Shown here piece by piece: positions 12,269 to 25,103 of a DNA stretch of 64,000 nucleotides. A model generated the notes under the pieces. It saw nothing but the letters and a program-made list of their open reading frames with translations, had not been told where the DNA came from and ran no database searches. A program made the translations under genes and the position numbers. Position 1 is the first letter of the stretch. Each line of letters begins with the position of its first letter. The stretch covers positions 16,048,501 through 16,112,500 of the forward strand of contig CM039193.1 in the NCBI GenBank assembly GCA_008360975.2, read 5' to 3'. Source of the DNA: Lichenostomus cassidix (taxonomy: Eukaryota > Chordata > Aves > Passeriformes > Meliphagidae).

Positions 12269-14264
12269 GTTAGTAACTAACAATCAGTTTCTATTTCCTG
12301 CTTCTCTAACCTCTGGTTCAGTCCCTCACCACCACTGGCACCTCATCATCATCTCTGCTGCATGAATGCCCAGAGCTTTGTCTCTTTCCCTTAATAAGCC
12401 ACAAACCCGTTCCTTCCTCCCTGCACTAGTGAGCGCTGCAGGAAGCAGTGGAGCTCAGGAAGCTTTGTGGCTTTCCAGGTTGTTTTCTTGTTTATCTTTG
12501 CAGCTGGGATTGAGAGTTATTGATTAAAACTGGAGGTGCTGGGGAGCTGCCTGGGGCTTCACCCCCAAGGTGGTATCACCAAGGGCTACATGAGTATCAA
12601 TCAGGCTGTGATACCCAAGACTGAGGATATCACAGTGCTCTGTGGTTAAGTCCCTTTGCTAAGCACCCTGGAGAGTTTCTGCCTGGGGTGACTGATTATT
12701 TCATGCAAATGAAACACAACATACTTTTTCAAAACAAATAAACAGATCCTAAGTCAAGTGAGCTGTTGAGCTTGGTGGGAAGAGTCACCATGTTACCCAG
12801 GCTGCCAGTGGTAGCCACAGGGAAGAAATTTTTCTTTGACATGCAGTGGAAGAGAAGAAAAAGAACGGCATTTTGCTGTTCAGCCTTCTTCATTCCTGGA
12901 TTTGTGCTCTTTTCTATTCTAGCCTATTTTAGTCTATTTTTGTTTGTTGGAGACTCTAATGCAGCTTTTGCACAATGTAGGATGTTAAGCTGCTGTTCAG
13001 AACATCCTTTTTTTAGACTTGTTTTTTTAGCAAATGGCTGAAATCTCAGCAGTGCTGCTGGTGGCAGATGAGCACTAAGGTGCACTTCTCACACAAGAGA
13101 GAAGGTTGGATCTTTCCTTGTCAGCTCCGATAATGAGATGTTCTTTGATACAGGACAAGAAAGGCACTGGCTTGCAAATGTCTAGTAATATTTCAGTTTC
13201 CTCTTACTGCTGTTTACCACATGCCAGCCCACATAGAAGAGCACACCTTTCTTCCTAGTGGAGTTCAGCCCTGAAAGTTTATTGGAACAATCTGTGTCAA
13301 AGCTTCTGGGTAGGTGCTTGAGCCAATTAGACAAACAGTAAAATTGAATAGACAGTCCCTTGGTTTTGCTCCTCAATTTACATTTCACAGCACAGTGATA
13401 TGTGTATTCTTATTAGATACATCACAGATTTGTTTATTTCCCAAATTAGTTGTTCTTTGTTGCAGAAAAAAAACAGTGTTGTGCAAGAGACTGGCAGACA
13501 ACAGACTCAGTCCTGATGTTCTTGGCACCACCTTGCTTGTTTTCTTGGACAGATTGCTTAACTTCTCTGTGCTTTACTTTCAGATTTGTAAAATGGGGGA
13601 GCTCCTCTTTGGAAAACACTTTGGGATGCTGTGGTAACTGGTCAGGGTGCATCTGCTTTGCAGAATTACAGAAATGTAATTGTAGCTCATGTAGGCTTAC
13701 CCAGACTGCTCAGGAAATCTGACCGCAGTGCTGTCAGTACTGGAGCTTTGACAGCACAGAACTTGGTGAACACTAATAAGCCATATATTTACAAGCTTCC
13801 AGACACCTTCTGTAGCCCAGCCTGATCCCAAGCTGTCACTGCTTTACTGGTCTGAGTCAATTAGTTCAAATAATTGCTGGTCTGCTGGCATGAGCTGCAG
13901 TCACACCTCTGACAGACACTGTATATTAAGTACCTGAAAAAGGTATTGTCAAAACCTGCATGCTTGGAGGGCGATTTGTTAATGTCTGTTTTAATAATTT
14001 TAAATTATTTTTCATCAGACTACAACTTTGGTTTTATTTAAAACTGGCATCTGTGAAGGAACCTTCAGGAGGTGTATCCCTGTATTAAGAACAATTCAGG
14101 AACTGTTAACCTGCAGTACTTCCAATCTCTGTGCATGTCAGCTGTCCCCTCATAGGCATTGGGGCCATTTCAGACCCCTCCCTTTATACCTTCCCTCGGG
14201 TTAAGCTTTGTATCTAGGAAATTTCAGATTGTCTGAATGAAAGAGTTTCTCATTTTGTCAACAG
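12269..14264 (+). other. DOCK3: Intron between w7 and w8
   Basis: A 2.0-kb intron that contains a MIR-like SINE relic near 13540-13640 (listed separately). I see no other supported feature. Confidence 0.65.
13540..13640 (+). mobile_element. MIR-like ancient SINE relic
   Basis: The run GCTTAACTTCTCTGTGCTTT, followed shortly by ATTTGTAAAATGGGGGAGCT and then an ACACTTTGGGATGCTG stretch, follows the order of the conserved MIR core and tail: a 'cttaacctctctg' block, a 'catctgtaaaatggg' block and an 'actttg.gat' block. It is heavily diverged, so the boundaries are approximate. An unrelated chance match is possible but unlikely over three ordered blocks. Confidence 0.55.
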
Positions 14265-14363
14265 GGAGAATATGTCTCCTGCCTTTTATCTTTGCTTCGT
14301 CAGATGTCAGACACTCACTTCCAGCACTTACTGGACAACTTCCAAAGCAAGGATGAACTGAAG
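14265..14363 (+). CDS. DOCK3: DOCK3 exon w8, helical region
   Basis: Exactly 33 codons, GEYVSCLLSLLRQM to NFQSKDELK, phase 0 at both ends. The acceptor is TTGTCAACAG and the donor AAG|GTAGAA. It continues directly from w7. Confidence 0.95.
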
Positions 14364-16463
14364 GTAGAAAAGGACATGATGTTTGTAGGGTGATTCCCTC
14401 AGAATGGGAGAGCAGAGGGGAATTTCTCCAGCATCACTTGCCCTGTTAAACATTCTCATCCACTGCACTCTGTTCAGGGACCTTCCTTTCACTGTTATAA
14501 TCATTGGTGTAGTGTTGCAAAAAAACATTTAAGACCACAGGGCATCAAATTATCTTTATAACAGCAAATAAAGTACCAGGATGGATGTTGTTAGACATAA
14601 AGGATATTGTAATTGTCACATATAGAACACAGGCAGAGGAAAATGGTTTTTTTAATCCTGTGAATGTGAAGTCAGTTGTATAGCATTTTACTAGATGCTC
14701 AGTATGCACTGGAGCTTTCTTATAAAGGGTATTGATTTTATGCCAGAAGAGAATTTCAAGCCTTTTGGGGGATACAAATGTCTCTAGCAGAGGAAATCTT
14801 TTTTGGAAAGCTGTAACCTTACTACTCCACTTGCTATATGCTTCTTTGTGAATATCAGCTTAAATTATGGCTCTCCATAACAGCAGGGGTTGGTGAGGGG
14901 TACAGACCTCTGACATTTTGAAATGGCACATCTCATATCTCATATCAGCAGAAACTTTTTTACCTCAACTTCCACAGGAAAAACGAGTATCTCCCACAAC
15001 AGCCTGTTTAAAAGGCAGACTAATGTATAAGACAAGCTTTTATATAAAATGATTTTGTTTAGCATGGTACTCAATAAAAGATGCACAATAAGAGCAATGT
15101 AATGTGGCAGGAACTTCTGTAACCTTAACAAATGAAATGGAGAGGAATGGAGAATGCAGTAATAAGTCCTTTCTGGATAGACTTTCAGCTTTTAAATATG
15201 TTGTGCGCATATAGAGAGGCTGAATAAATCGGGGAGATGAATTTGGGATGATAAAATTCTTATCTTTAGGTGACAGGGTTCAGTGTATCTCAGGTTGATT
15301 GTTATCCAAGATTGCTGCTTTTCTGGTAACTTTCAAATTGCTTGGAGGAAAATTATTTGGTAAATTAATTCATAATAAATTTTAAGATATTTTAAAAGCC
15401 ATCTAAACTATAATTCTTACGTCAGACCAGTGGAAAGGTCATTGAACTGAAATTTGTCTTTATGCCCATAAGAACTGTTGTATCTCTGATAATCTGAGTT
15501 TATGTTCCAAGACTATCACAAAGGTTGAAGATTTTATATATTACTCTTTTTTTCCCCTTCAAATATTGCTTTAATAATATTTCCAATACTACTTCTGGCA
15601 TGGAAAGGCATTTTGTTCACTTATCACTGTTACACTTTGGGCAAAATGAGGCCAACAGTCAAGGAGCTTCTAATGCTTTACTCTGAGCTCAGTTACACCA
15701 AGATATGAATCACACACCCCCCATTAAGGCATAATGGTAGGATGGTTTTGAATCCTGCACTGCTACTTTCTCTGCTATTTTGATTTTGTGTGGAAGAAAA
15801 ACAAAACAACAAAATCATAGTTTGCAAGGCCAACAACTTGTCGTGTTTGATTCTCACTGTTGCTCTATGCAGACATGGGGTGCAGGTTATCAAAAAACAG
15901 AAATGTCTTCAGGTTTGGGGGTTTGTTTTTGAAAAACAAGAATTCAGCTGAATGTGTCTAAGAGCTCCTTCCTGCTGTGTATTGCCAGAAATGGGTTTTC
16001 TGTTACTATTTTAGAAAGCATGTGTAGGAGTTTTATTGGGCTGGGGGTGTGGTTGGTTCTCAAATTGTGACGTAAGTCCAAAGAAATTTGGACAGATAAG
16101 TTAATTAAATGAATGCATTAAAAACTGATTATAAGTCCAGTATATTTGAAAATAGCTGCAAATTGACACAGGAACTCTGGGTGATAATATGAGAAGTCAT
16201 ATACAATTGTGCTCGAAGGGAAGCTTTTCATCTCCCTGTAGAAGTGAAGATTTTAAAGAAGCTGCAATTTGCATATTAGATGCAAACAAAAGTAACAGAG
16301 CCATATTCCAATGTATGTTGCTTCCATGTTTCCAGGCAAATGGCCTTGCAAACTAAGCTCAGGTAGAGCACACTTACCTTCATAGTCTTTCTTACAATCA
16401 AGAAAATAGATTTACCTACAGCTGCTGCTGATTTTTTTAAAATTATTTTTCCCTTTGTGACAG
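14364..16463 (+). other. DOCK3: Intron between w8 and w9
   Basis: A 2.1-kb AT-rich intron. A stretch near 15720-15790 (TTTTGAATCCTGCACTGCTAC) weakly resembles a MIR head, but not well enough to call. Nothing else is supported. Confidence 0.6.
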
Positions 16464-16558
16464 GAGTTCCTCCTGAAGATTTTCTGTGTGTTTCGGAACC
16501 TGATGAAGATGAGTGTCTTTCCTCGAGACTGGATGGTGATGAGGTTGCTCACCAGCAA
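16464..16558 (+). CDS. DOCK3: DOCK3 exon w9, helical region
   Basis: Encodes EFLLKIFCVFRNLMKM through MVMRLLTS plus two bases of an Asn codon, before a strong donor GTAAGT at 16559. The acceptor is TTTGTGACAG. The residues are near-identical to mammalian DOCK3 as I recall it. Confidence 0.95.
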
Positions 16559-18086
16559 GTAAGTTGAGAAGCAGGTGTGAGGTGTTGCCATTCTGTGGCA
16601 GTTAAAGCCTGGGGCACAGAGTCTTTCCTCAGACTGAGATGTGAGGGTCAAGACAGGAATTCTGGAGCGCTCATTCTCATTCTGCTGTTAACACTCTGGA
16701 CCAAACCTGTGTGTTCATGGTGTTTGTTAAACTCTACTGGTATTCTCAGAGTCAGGAGTTGAAAGCAGAGCTGAAGGAGCTGCCCTGAGAGTGAGAGGCA
16801 GAGGGGCCCAGCAGCTCAAGCACACAGGGCAAGAGCCAGCTCCCCACACCAAGGGCTGTTAATGGCCTCTCCCTCCTCCCTTGCCAGGGAATCCCTGCAT
16901 TGAACGTCTGTCTCTTCCCATAAACATCCCTCCTTAGCTGAGGAGGAGGATTCAGGTATTTTGGAAAAGGGAGTAGACCCCAGCCATGACACCAAAGCAT
17001 TACATAAAGAGTTCTTTCTCAATTTAGTTGTCATCTGCCATTTTAATGCTTCGTTTTATCCCAGTTTCTTGCTTCTGCTGGGTTAAGTACTGTGCTCTTT
17101 GGATTGGCAGCACTGTTGAACACAGGGGGGCTGGAATTATTCACTAGTTTTCTTAGCTAAACTAGCTATGGAGTTCCCACTGACTGACTGACAGCTGGAG
17201 GGTTCCCACTCTGAGGAAACACCATGGAACTGCTACTAAAGGCTGCCTGCTCCGCTGAGCTGAATGCTCTGTGAGTCCACCCTGCTAATGAGAAGTGAAA
17301 GAAGTGGATTTCAGTAATTCAAGCATAAAGATTCAATGAAGTGCTGCAGGAAAAGAAAAATCCACCTGAAACAGTAGCTCCCTCAGATGCTGCAGGTTAC
17401 CTGTTCCCTTGGGCACAATTTTGCCACAAACCTTTAGACTGACAGTTGCATTTAGCAGTTTTACTGGAGTATTGCTTGCATGTGAATCAGAGATGTGCTC
17501 TTCTTTTGATACTATTGTTGCCTTATCTACATGCCATTTATTAATTCCTCAGTTTACCATGTGCCTCGATTGCCTTTTAAATACCTTAGTGGTGTATTTA
17601 GCCACCAACAAAAAAAAACAGGGAACCAAAAATTGGTAAAATACTTGCAAATATGTTGAGTTGAATGTGAGTGAGATAAAAGACCATTGTATAGCCAAGA
17701 ACAAGGATAATTGGAACTTTCTGAGTTACTCTTCTGTGGGGAAAAAAAAATCTTTCTGCTTAAAGTAGGAGGAAAAGGAGCGTATTATTCCATTTCACTG
17801 GCGATCATATGGCCCAGCTAGGCAAAATAGACATGATTTTAAATGCTCCTGTGTAAATTCTGAAAGTTGCAATAATAGTGAAAGTTCATAATGTTGCATC
17901 AATTAGTACAAATGTTCATTAAAGCATAGAAAGAATGGTGGCTTCTGTGTAAATATCACAGTAATTACACAAAGAATGCTCATCTCTGTCCCTGTAGTGA
18001 AACCAGCACCACCAGTCTCTGTAATACGTTGTATTGCAGATTCAAATGTTCTCTTTTTGTTTTCCTCTATTTGTTTTTGGTTGCAG

Positions 18087-18162
18087 TATCATTGTTACAA
18101 CAGTTCAGTACCTGTCTTCTGCCCTGCATAAGAATTTCACAGAAACGGACTTCGATTTTAAA
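18087..18162 (+). CDS. DOCK3: DOCK3 exon w10, helical region
   Basis: One base completes Asn, then 25 codons run IIVTTVQYLSSALHKNF to TDFDFK. The acceptor is TTTTTGGTTGCAG and the donor AAA|GTAAGA. It ends in phase 0. Confidence 0.94.
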
Positions 18163-19079
18163 GTAAGAATTGATTCAGAAAATGTTCTGACATGTTTTCA
18201 AACCAGCAATAACAAAGGAACAGGAGCTGCCCTCTGCATTAGCTGATGATATTTGCAGCATTTTATTAGAGTGTCTGTCAGGAAGATGACCTAACTGATA
18301 AAGGACAGGAATGGAATCTGCTGTGGAATTGATGGGAAGTAGAACAGATACAGTGTGAGATCAAATCAGGAAAATTGAGTCCCTGGTAAAGGAAACAAGT
18401 AATTCCATAAGCAGTGGGGCTAATGGAGGGTGCTGTCTTCCAGGCTGATGGATAATGCAATGTAAACTCAGGCAATGCTTTTCCTGAAGTTGGGGAATTC
18501 ATGACTTTCCTCTCCCAGAGGTCTCTCTGGCTGATGCCATAAAACCTGGAGGAAAACAGTATCCTGGGGAGTGTTGTCCCTGTGTCTTATGTAGTTGGAG
18601 ATGGGCAGCAAGTTCAGTGTTAGTCAGGAAAAGCTGCCAGACATGCACCCAAGGGCATCTGCATGCACCAAGCTGGCACAAACCTCATCTCTTTGGGAAA
18701 ACAGACCAATTTATAGGGTTCTCATTCATGATACAATGTGATCTCTGGGGATTCTTGACAGATGAAATCTGTTTAGCCTACAGAAAAAACAATTTAAAAG
18801 TTTGCTGAAGCCACCAAGTTTATTCCTTATTGAGGTCTGGTGCAAAGAGGAAAACCCAGTGGCATTGCTTTTGTGGGGGTTTTAATTTCAGTTCCTGCCA
18901 CGGTTTACATAATCCATTTGTACCCTAAAGAGTTAATTTGTGTCTCCATAGTAAGAGACATATTGATGAAGTTCTGCTTTGATTACAAAAAGGAGTCTGT
19001 CTTTCCACACTTCTTTTCAACTTACTCTTGAAGTGACATTATAAAATGTAACATTATAAAATTCCTTCCCTTGTCACAG

Positions 19080-19180
19080 GTGTGGAACTCTTATTTCAGC
19101 CTGGCAGTTTTGTTTATAAACCAGCCAAGTCTCCAACTAGAAAATGCCACACCACCTAAGAGGAAGAAGATTCTGGATAA
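19080..19180 (+). CDS. DOCK3: DOCK3 exon w11, helical region
   Basis: Encodes VWNSYFSLAVLFINQPSLQL, then ENATPPKRKKILD, plus two bases of Lys. The acceptor is CTTGTCACAG and the donor is GTAAGG. The ENATPP loop before KRKK differs from the segment I remember in mammals, so this looks like a variable surface loop between helices. Confidence 0.94.
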
Positions 19181-19457
19181 GTAAGGACATGTTTTGTTGG
19201 GTTCCCACCTCAAAAAAAGAGCCTTATTTTCCTACCATAAGTCTCTGTGATTTATTATGAAACCTGGGATGTGGAAATGCCTGGGAAATAAATAAGTACA
19301 TCTCCCAATATAGCATTCAGTGATTAGTCATGTTGTTCGATATTCTTACATTGACATAAATGTGAATTGAATTTTTTTTAACAATTTGGTTATTTTTTCA
19401 CATCACTGCCTTGCCAGTTTTTGTTCCCTGGGCAATTCTGTCTCTGTTCTCTCTCAG

Positions 19458-19516
19458 GTATGGTGATATGAGAGTGATGATGGCCTATGAGCTCTTCAGC
19501 ATGTGGCAGAACCTGG
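19458..19516 (+). CDS. DOCK3: DOCK3 exon w12, helical region
   Basis: A 59-nt exon: one base completes Lys, then YGDMRVMMAYELFSMWQNL, then one base of Gly. The acceptor is GTTCTCTCTCAG and the donor is G|GTGAGT. It is too short and ATG-poor to appear as an independent ORF. Confidence 0.95.
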
Positions 19517-20801
19517 GTGAGTCTTGCCCTCTCTCACGTGACAACCAAAGCCAAAGGAAACCCCTGTTTCTGTTAGATTTTTAATTTTTTTTAAATGTTT
19601 TGTGGCATCACAGAATCCTTTGTTTCTCTGAAAAGAAACACTTCTCCCAACAAAACTAAGAAAGCAAAGGAGTGACACAAGTCAGATTGGATAACTTGAT
19701 AATGTGGGTGCAAAATATTCACAAATACAAACATTTTACGTGTAGGAATATAGGTAGAAAACAAAGACTACAAATGTACCATGCTGATAATCAGCTGAAG
19801 GGGAGCAACCTGTAAAATGCCATCAGTAAAAGACATTTTGTAATCTTTGAGAAAATAAATAAGAATCTGGAGTAAGAGAAGAGGAACCATATTACTCTCG
19901 CAGTGTTTTTCATAACTGCACTTGATTCTAGATTACCTTGCCCAGTCTTGCTTTCTACAGCTAAATGAAACAACAAAACACAAAAAGTCATCAAGCCAGG
20001 GCAGGTTGGACAGAGTTCAGACAACAGTCAGGAAGACTACAGAAGCAAGAAAACTGAATAAGCCTGATTTGTCCTGTACAACTAAAATGGTACAGCCAGA
20101 GCTGGTCAAGTTCAAAGGATCTGTGTGGAGAACACAAGGCCTCCCAAGATAACAGAGATCCAATACCCAGAAAATGATGCTGAGCAAACTCAGCTGAGAA
20201 GTGAGAAGCCAGTTTTAGATGTCTAGATGCAGATCACTGCAGATAACTGGATGCTGATCCAAATCAGGCTTTGTGGAGTTCTGCAGTATTGAGGTTCAGA
20301 AGAGATTGTGAGCAAAGTGCCTCAGGTTTCTCCTGGAGCAGATCCATTTGGTCCCAGTCAAGGGCAGTTAGGAAAGCTAGACAGTGCTGAGGATCAAGAG
20401 CTGTTCTTTGAAATCTAAATGTGCTCTGTTAACTACCATTGTTCTCACCAGTCCTTTCAAAACCTTTTCCTTCATGAATTAGAAGTACCTCTGGCTTCTT
20501 TTCCCCCATTTAGTATGCTGTAGTTCGGTTACTTTTGACAGTTTGAATTCCTTTACAAATAAAATGTACTGACAATTTTTGCTGAAGGCTTTCACAGTGA
20601 AATTAAAAATGCTCTTAGAGACTTTGCAACAAATGGTGCAAAGCAAATACTGATTTTTCATCCCTTTCAGGAAAAGAATGTTTGCTTTTGTGATGCTCAT
20701 ACCTACTACTTTGTACATGTCATTATTGCAAGGGTTCTCTGTTTTCTCAGTCACAGATAGCAAAGGCTTTTCTTTAATTATGGTTGTTTTGTGTTATATA
20801 G

Positions 20802-20950
20802 GTGAGCACAAGATTCACTTTATTCCGGGAATGATTGGCCCCTTTCTGGGTGTTACACTTGTTCCACAACCAGAAGTCAGGAATATCATGATCCCAATCT
20901 TCCATGACATGATGGACTGGGAGCAGAGAAAGAATGGCAACTTCAAACAG
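20802..20950 (+). CDS. DOCK3: DOCK3 exon w13, helical region
   Basis: Two bases complete Gly, then 49 codons from EHKIHFIPGMIGPFLGV to QRKNGNFKQ. The acceptor is TTATATAG and the donor CAG|GTGAGG. It contains the very conserved HDMMDWEQRKNG block shared by DOCK3 and DOCK4. Confidence 0.96.
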
Positions 20951-23064
20951 GTGAGGGCACTTCCCAAGCACTCCTGCTCTGTCTGTCTGCAGTGTCCAGC
21001 TGGAAGCAAGGAGTTTGTATTTGTTGGTCTGTTTCTGATTGTGAAGATGTCATGTAAATATATATAAAAACAGAATATTCGAGACCTAATTCACAAAACT
21101 ATCACAAGACCCCCAAGATAGTTTAACCCCAGTGCAAACTGCATTTCCCATGAGCATGGGAAAGAGGAGGGATGTGCTCTGCACACCACAGATGGGGAAA
21201 TTTTGTAAGTGCTGAACTGTCACTGCTCCCACTGGTTTCTCTTAGATTATTAGTCAGCCATTAAATGGGTCAGACAGAGAACCAAAAGCAGGGATGTAAA
21301 GATTTAGCCAGTATTTGTGAAAACAGTGCTCTCTGCTTCTCTGTCTTCAATTTGCATCTAGGAAGTGGCATTGTATAATTAAATCATTATACCATGCCTT
21401 GAAACAGACTTCTTAGCTGTTTTTCTTTTCAGAAATTGCAGCAGCTCTCCTGGAAGGGTTAAGTCCAACAAGAGCTCTGCAGTTTCCACCTGCTGTGAGC
21501 TCTGATTGCAAATCAGGGAGAGAAATCTTCATCATTCTGTTTCCCAGTCATGGTCAGAGAATTGCTTAGATTTTCCACTGCAAGCCAGATCCCTGAAGTG
21601 CAGAGCATTGCTAATGAAGGATGGGTTTGGACTGGATTCTCAGATGACAGTGTTTCACTGTCATTTTGCTGGGGCAATACTGGGGGGAAGTAGCTGCAAA
21701 AAAGTGCTCTGAAGGAGTAAATCACCATTAAATTATCATAATTAATGTGATTAATTATTCACAGAGTCATTAAAATGCCAGATCTAATCTATCATTCCAG
21801 GAGAATTGCAGACCTTTCCCATAACCTGATCTATTAAAGGCTGTGTGGAAAAGTATTATCCGGAGCTTATTTTTCTTCCTCTTCAACTCCTGTGATTTCT
21901 ACAATTATTGTTATTTACTATTATTATTGCAATAGCATTTTGATCATAGCCCTCTTTTCACTTGTTTTTGCATAACAATAGAACAGTCTTTCTCTGGCAT
22001 TTACAGTTATAAGCACCTACAGTCACCTTCAAGTTTCTGGGCCTATTTATATTTTCCGTATCAACATGAACTCCTCATAATCTTCATTTAATTTTTATAC
22101 TCACTAATGTGTTCTAAACTACAGCTCCAAGAATATTTCCTAAATTACCTGTGGAGCACATTTCCACACTGTTTTATGAAGCATATATTGTAACTTTCTG
22201 AGGTTAAAGATGAAATAATTATCTGTATTAGTGAGAATAAAATAAATAGTTAAATACCACAAGAGATAATAAACCCCATTAACATTATCTGCTGGAACCA
22301 GGGAATTATTTACTTTCCAGTATAATGCTGGACAGCTGGACACAGGCATTACTGATTTCTGTTGTCACTGTAGATCACAAACAAAGGGAGGGTTTTTTAA
22401 TTGTGAGCTTCTTTTCACCTTTTGAATGTTCAGTTGTTTATCAGAAAATATAAAAATCCTGAAAATTCTTTTTCAGGCCCTTTTTTGTTTTCTTCAGTAG
22501 CTCATGTTTTAACAAGGTTGTTTTTTCAGCAAGACTGGATAACAATGCAGTCTGATTCAGGGATGAAATCAGGTCTCCCTTTAATGATTTCAGCAAGCCA
22601 GAGTACCAAGTCCATTTGTGTGCCACTGGCTGGTTTGCTTTTGCATCCCATCTTTACTTCCTTTGCAATTTGGCAGCTGAAAAACGTAGAGAAGCTCAAA
22701 CTATGCTTGTCTTTAAATAAAAACAAGCCATATTTCTGCAAATGGTTTCAACCTTTAGAAATCTCTATCTTCAATAGCAGTGAAACTGTGTCTTCTGCAA
22801 GATTTCTGATTACATGAAATTGCTTTGTTTAATGTTATATAGAGTGAAAGAAAAAGTAAATGTCATGTAATCATAGCGGAGCTTAAAAAGTGGGGTTTAA
22901 CGAACAAATGATTATAATGATGCCTGGGTGATTGCAAATCAATTACCCACCAGCAGAACCACCCCAGCAGAGCAGTGGTGTTGTACTTCAGTATCCAGTT
23001 TAGCTGATGTGCTGGTTCATTGGAAGTGTGTCTGAGTGATGGGTTTGGTCTCTTCTTCCTGCAG
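20951..23064 (+). other. DOCK3: Intron between w13 and w14
   Basis: A 2.1-kb AT-rich intron with one short imperfect palindrome at 22926-22948, about 120 nt upstream of w14. No exon or repeat family is recognised. Confidence 0.6.
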
Positions 23065-23150
23065 GTGGAAGCCGAGTTGATCGATAAGCTGGACAGCCTG
23101 GTGTCCGAAGGAAAAGGTGATGAGAACTACAGGGAACTCTTCAGCCTGCT
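23065..23150 (+). CDS. DOCK3: DOCK3 exon w14, helical region
   Basis: Encodes VEAELIDKLDSLVSEGKGDE through YRELFSL plus CT of a Leu codon. The acceptor is TTCTTCCTGCAG and the donor is CT|GTAAGC. Completing the Leu codon requires the next exon, microexon w15. Confidence 0.95.
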
Positions 23151-24954
23151 GTAAGCTTTGCCAGTTTGTGCTCCTTGTGTTGTGCAGGGCCATTGAGAGA
23201 GTCCAGGCACTGATCTGTGGAGCCACAGATGCTCAGAGGGGGCAGGAAAGGCTTCCTGGCAGGTTTCTGTGGAATGGCTCAGCGAAGTAATTCTGAAAAT
23301 AATTTAGGAACTTAAATTCTTCTTTGTCTTCTCTCTGTGACACCTAATAAAATGCTGCACAGGTTGTCATCCCCTATCAAAAATTCATTTGCTAGAGGAG
23401 CCAGTGACCTTCTCTTTCCACAGCAATGAGTGAGATTCTGGCCTCAGGATTGTTTAGAGAGACAGTGCACTATCTACCAAGTCAGGCCTTGTTAGAGCAA
23501 AGGAGATTTTCCTCAGCATTTTCCTTTGCTTCCTCCTATTTTTGAAGGCCGTGTTTTGGTTGGCTCAACAGTTGCCAGTTGCTTCCTTCAGAGTCCATTG
23601 TGACAGTGTATTTCTAGTCCCTTTCACACCAACAATTTGTACTCAAAAGGATAAACTTGAAGATTTTATGTCTGACGTTACACTTTACTACCTCTGATTA
23701 CTGATATGTTTCCAAATTTCATTTCAAGTGTTCCTAGTTTATTTTGAAATTATTTATTTTGAACTCTGACAGTCCAGAGCAGTTAACCCAATTTTTTTAA
23801 TATTCCCTAGCAGAATTTTAGCCCTACATTCCAGACAATTTTATGTGGCCTCCAGTAGCACACTGGCTGTTTGAGGCATAAACCTTTGTTTTGCTGGAAC
23901 CAGTAATTCTATTTCTGAATTTGCAATTGCACCTTAATTCATTTCAAGCTGGATAAGCCTGCCCATCCCATGCACTTATCCTCAGGAAGTATGGAAATGT
24001 ATTCTGTTTGGATTTGTGTATATTCAGCCTTGGGAAGTCTTGGATCTTTTGTGTACAGATAATGTAAGTCTATTTCAGGGATAAGGGAAAGGAAATATCT
24101 TTCTTTTTTTTTTTAAATTCACCTGGCAAGAGGAATAGTGTGCCTTTGCTCCAGTTGAAGACATTTGTTACCTGAAATGTTAATTCAAGGGCTGTAGCTT
24201 TTTCCTTATTTTTAGATTATAGTGATTGGATGTATTACCAAGAAACACAGCCTGGAATTCCAGCAACCATTTAGTTTATATTTGCCACTGACTTGTCTGA
24301 GAACAATATAAGGAAACTATTTGAGGAAACAATTCCACAAATTAGTAAATGCTGTGTGAAAAAAACAGTTGACCCTGAATCCTACTGTCTCAATTATACT
24401 GCTGAAAAGGGAATGGCTCCCTCAGCTGCAAGTCATCCCAGTACTGGAGAGTTTGGTTCTTCTGAGGATGTGACACCCAACAGAATTTCTTTATAGAAGT
24501 GACAAGTTCTTTGACTGGAAATCCAGTTTCAGGAAACTGGCGTGTACATTTGCTTTCTTTCTTCCCTTTTTAAACACAATGTTTATTGTTCTTGTTCCAC
24601 TCTTCTCCTTCACAGTATGTGAGATGGGTGCTCACTGTATTGTCTATGCTAGGCAGGAACAAGTTGCTTTTATTTCCAGTTTAAATGTCTTGTGGTTTGT
24701 GGTTGGTTGGTTGCTGATTAGAGATAAAAATTTATGGAGGGATGAGCAGAGAAGAAATACTTGCAGTAGGTTTGGACTCTTCCAGTTTCTGACTGCTGTA
24801 GGCAGTGTTTAAGCTACAGGTAATAATGTGGGAATCAAGTATTGCCATGAGTGTTGCTCTTTTTCATATCTGTGAAATGGCAATGTGAGGATATTTTTCC
24901 TTCTCCTGTCAATTCTGTAATTTCCTTGTCTTTGCTTCATGCTGCCTGGAGTAG

Positions 24955-24981
24955 AACCCAACTCTTTGGGCCTTATCCCAG
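24955..24981 (+). CDS. DOCK3: DOCK3 microexon w15 (27 nt)
   Basis: A 27-nt exon that completes Leu, encodes TQLFGPYP and supplies AG of a Ser codon, joining w14 (ELFSL) to w16 (LLEKIEQ). Its residues match the TQLFGPYPS segment I recall in DOCK3. The donor CAG|GTAAGA is strong; the acceptor is GGAGTAG. The 25 nt upstream contain three TGC triplets, the signature of SRRM4-dependent neural microexons. The 122-nt intron after it is the shortest in the window. Skipping would delete nine residues in frame. Whether it is regulated or constitutive in birds is unknown. Confidence 0.9.
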
Positions 24982-25103
24982 GTAAGATGGTAATTCTTTT
25001 GGAATTTATTTCATGAGGGAGAAACCAAGTTGTCTGTATCAGCCTGCATGCACTGTAGCATTTCCCTGGAAGCTTCACCTGCTGTCTTTCCATCTCCAAA
25101 CAG

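Noticed and set aside
15720..15790. Possible further MIR head
   Set aside because: Only one short block (GAATCCTGCACTGC) matches, which is not enough to call.
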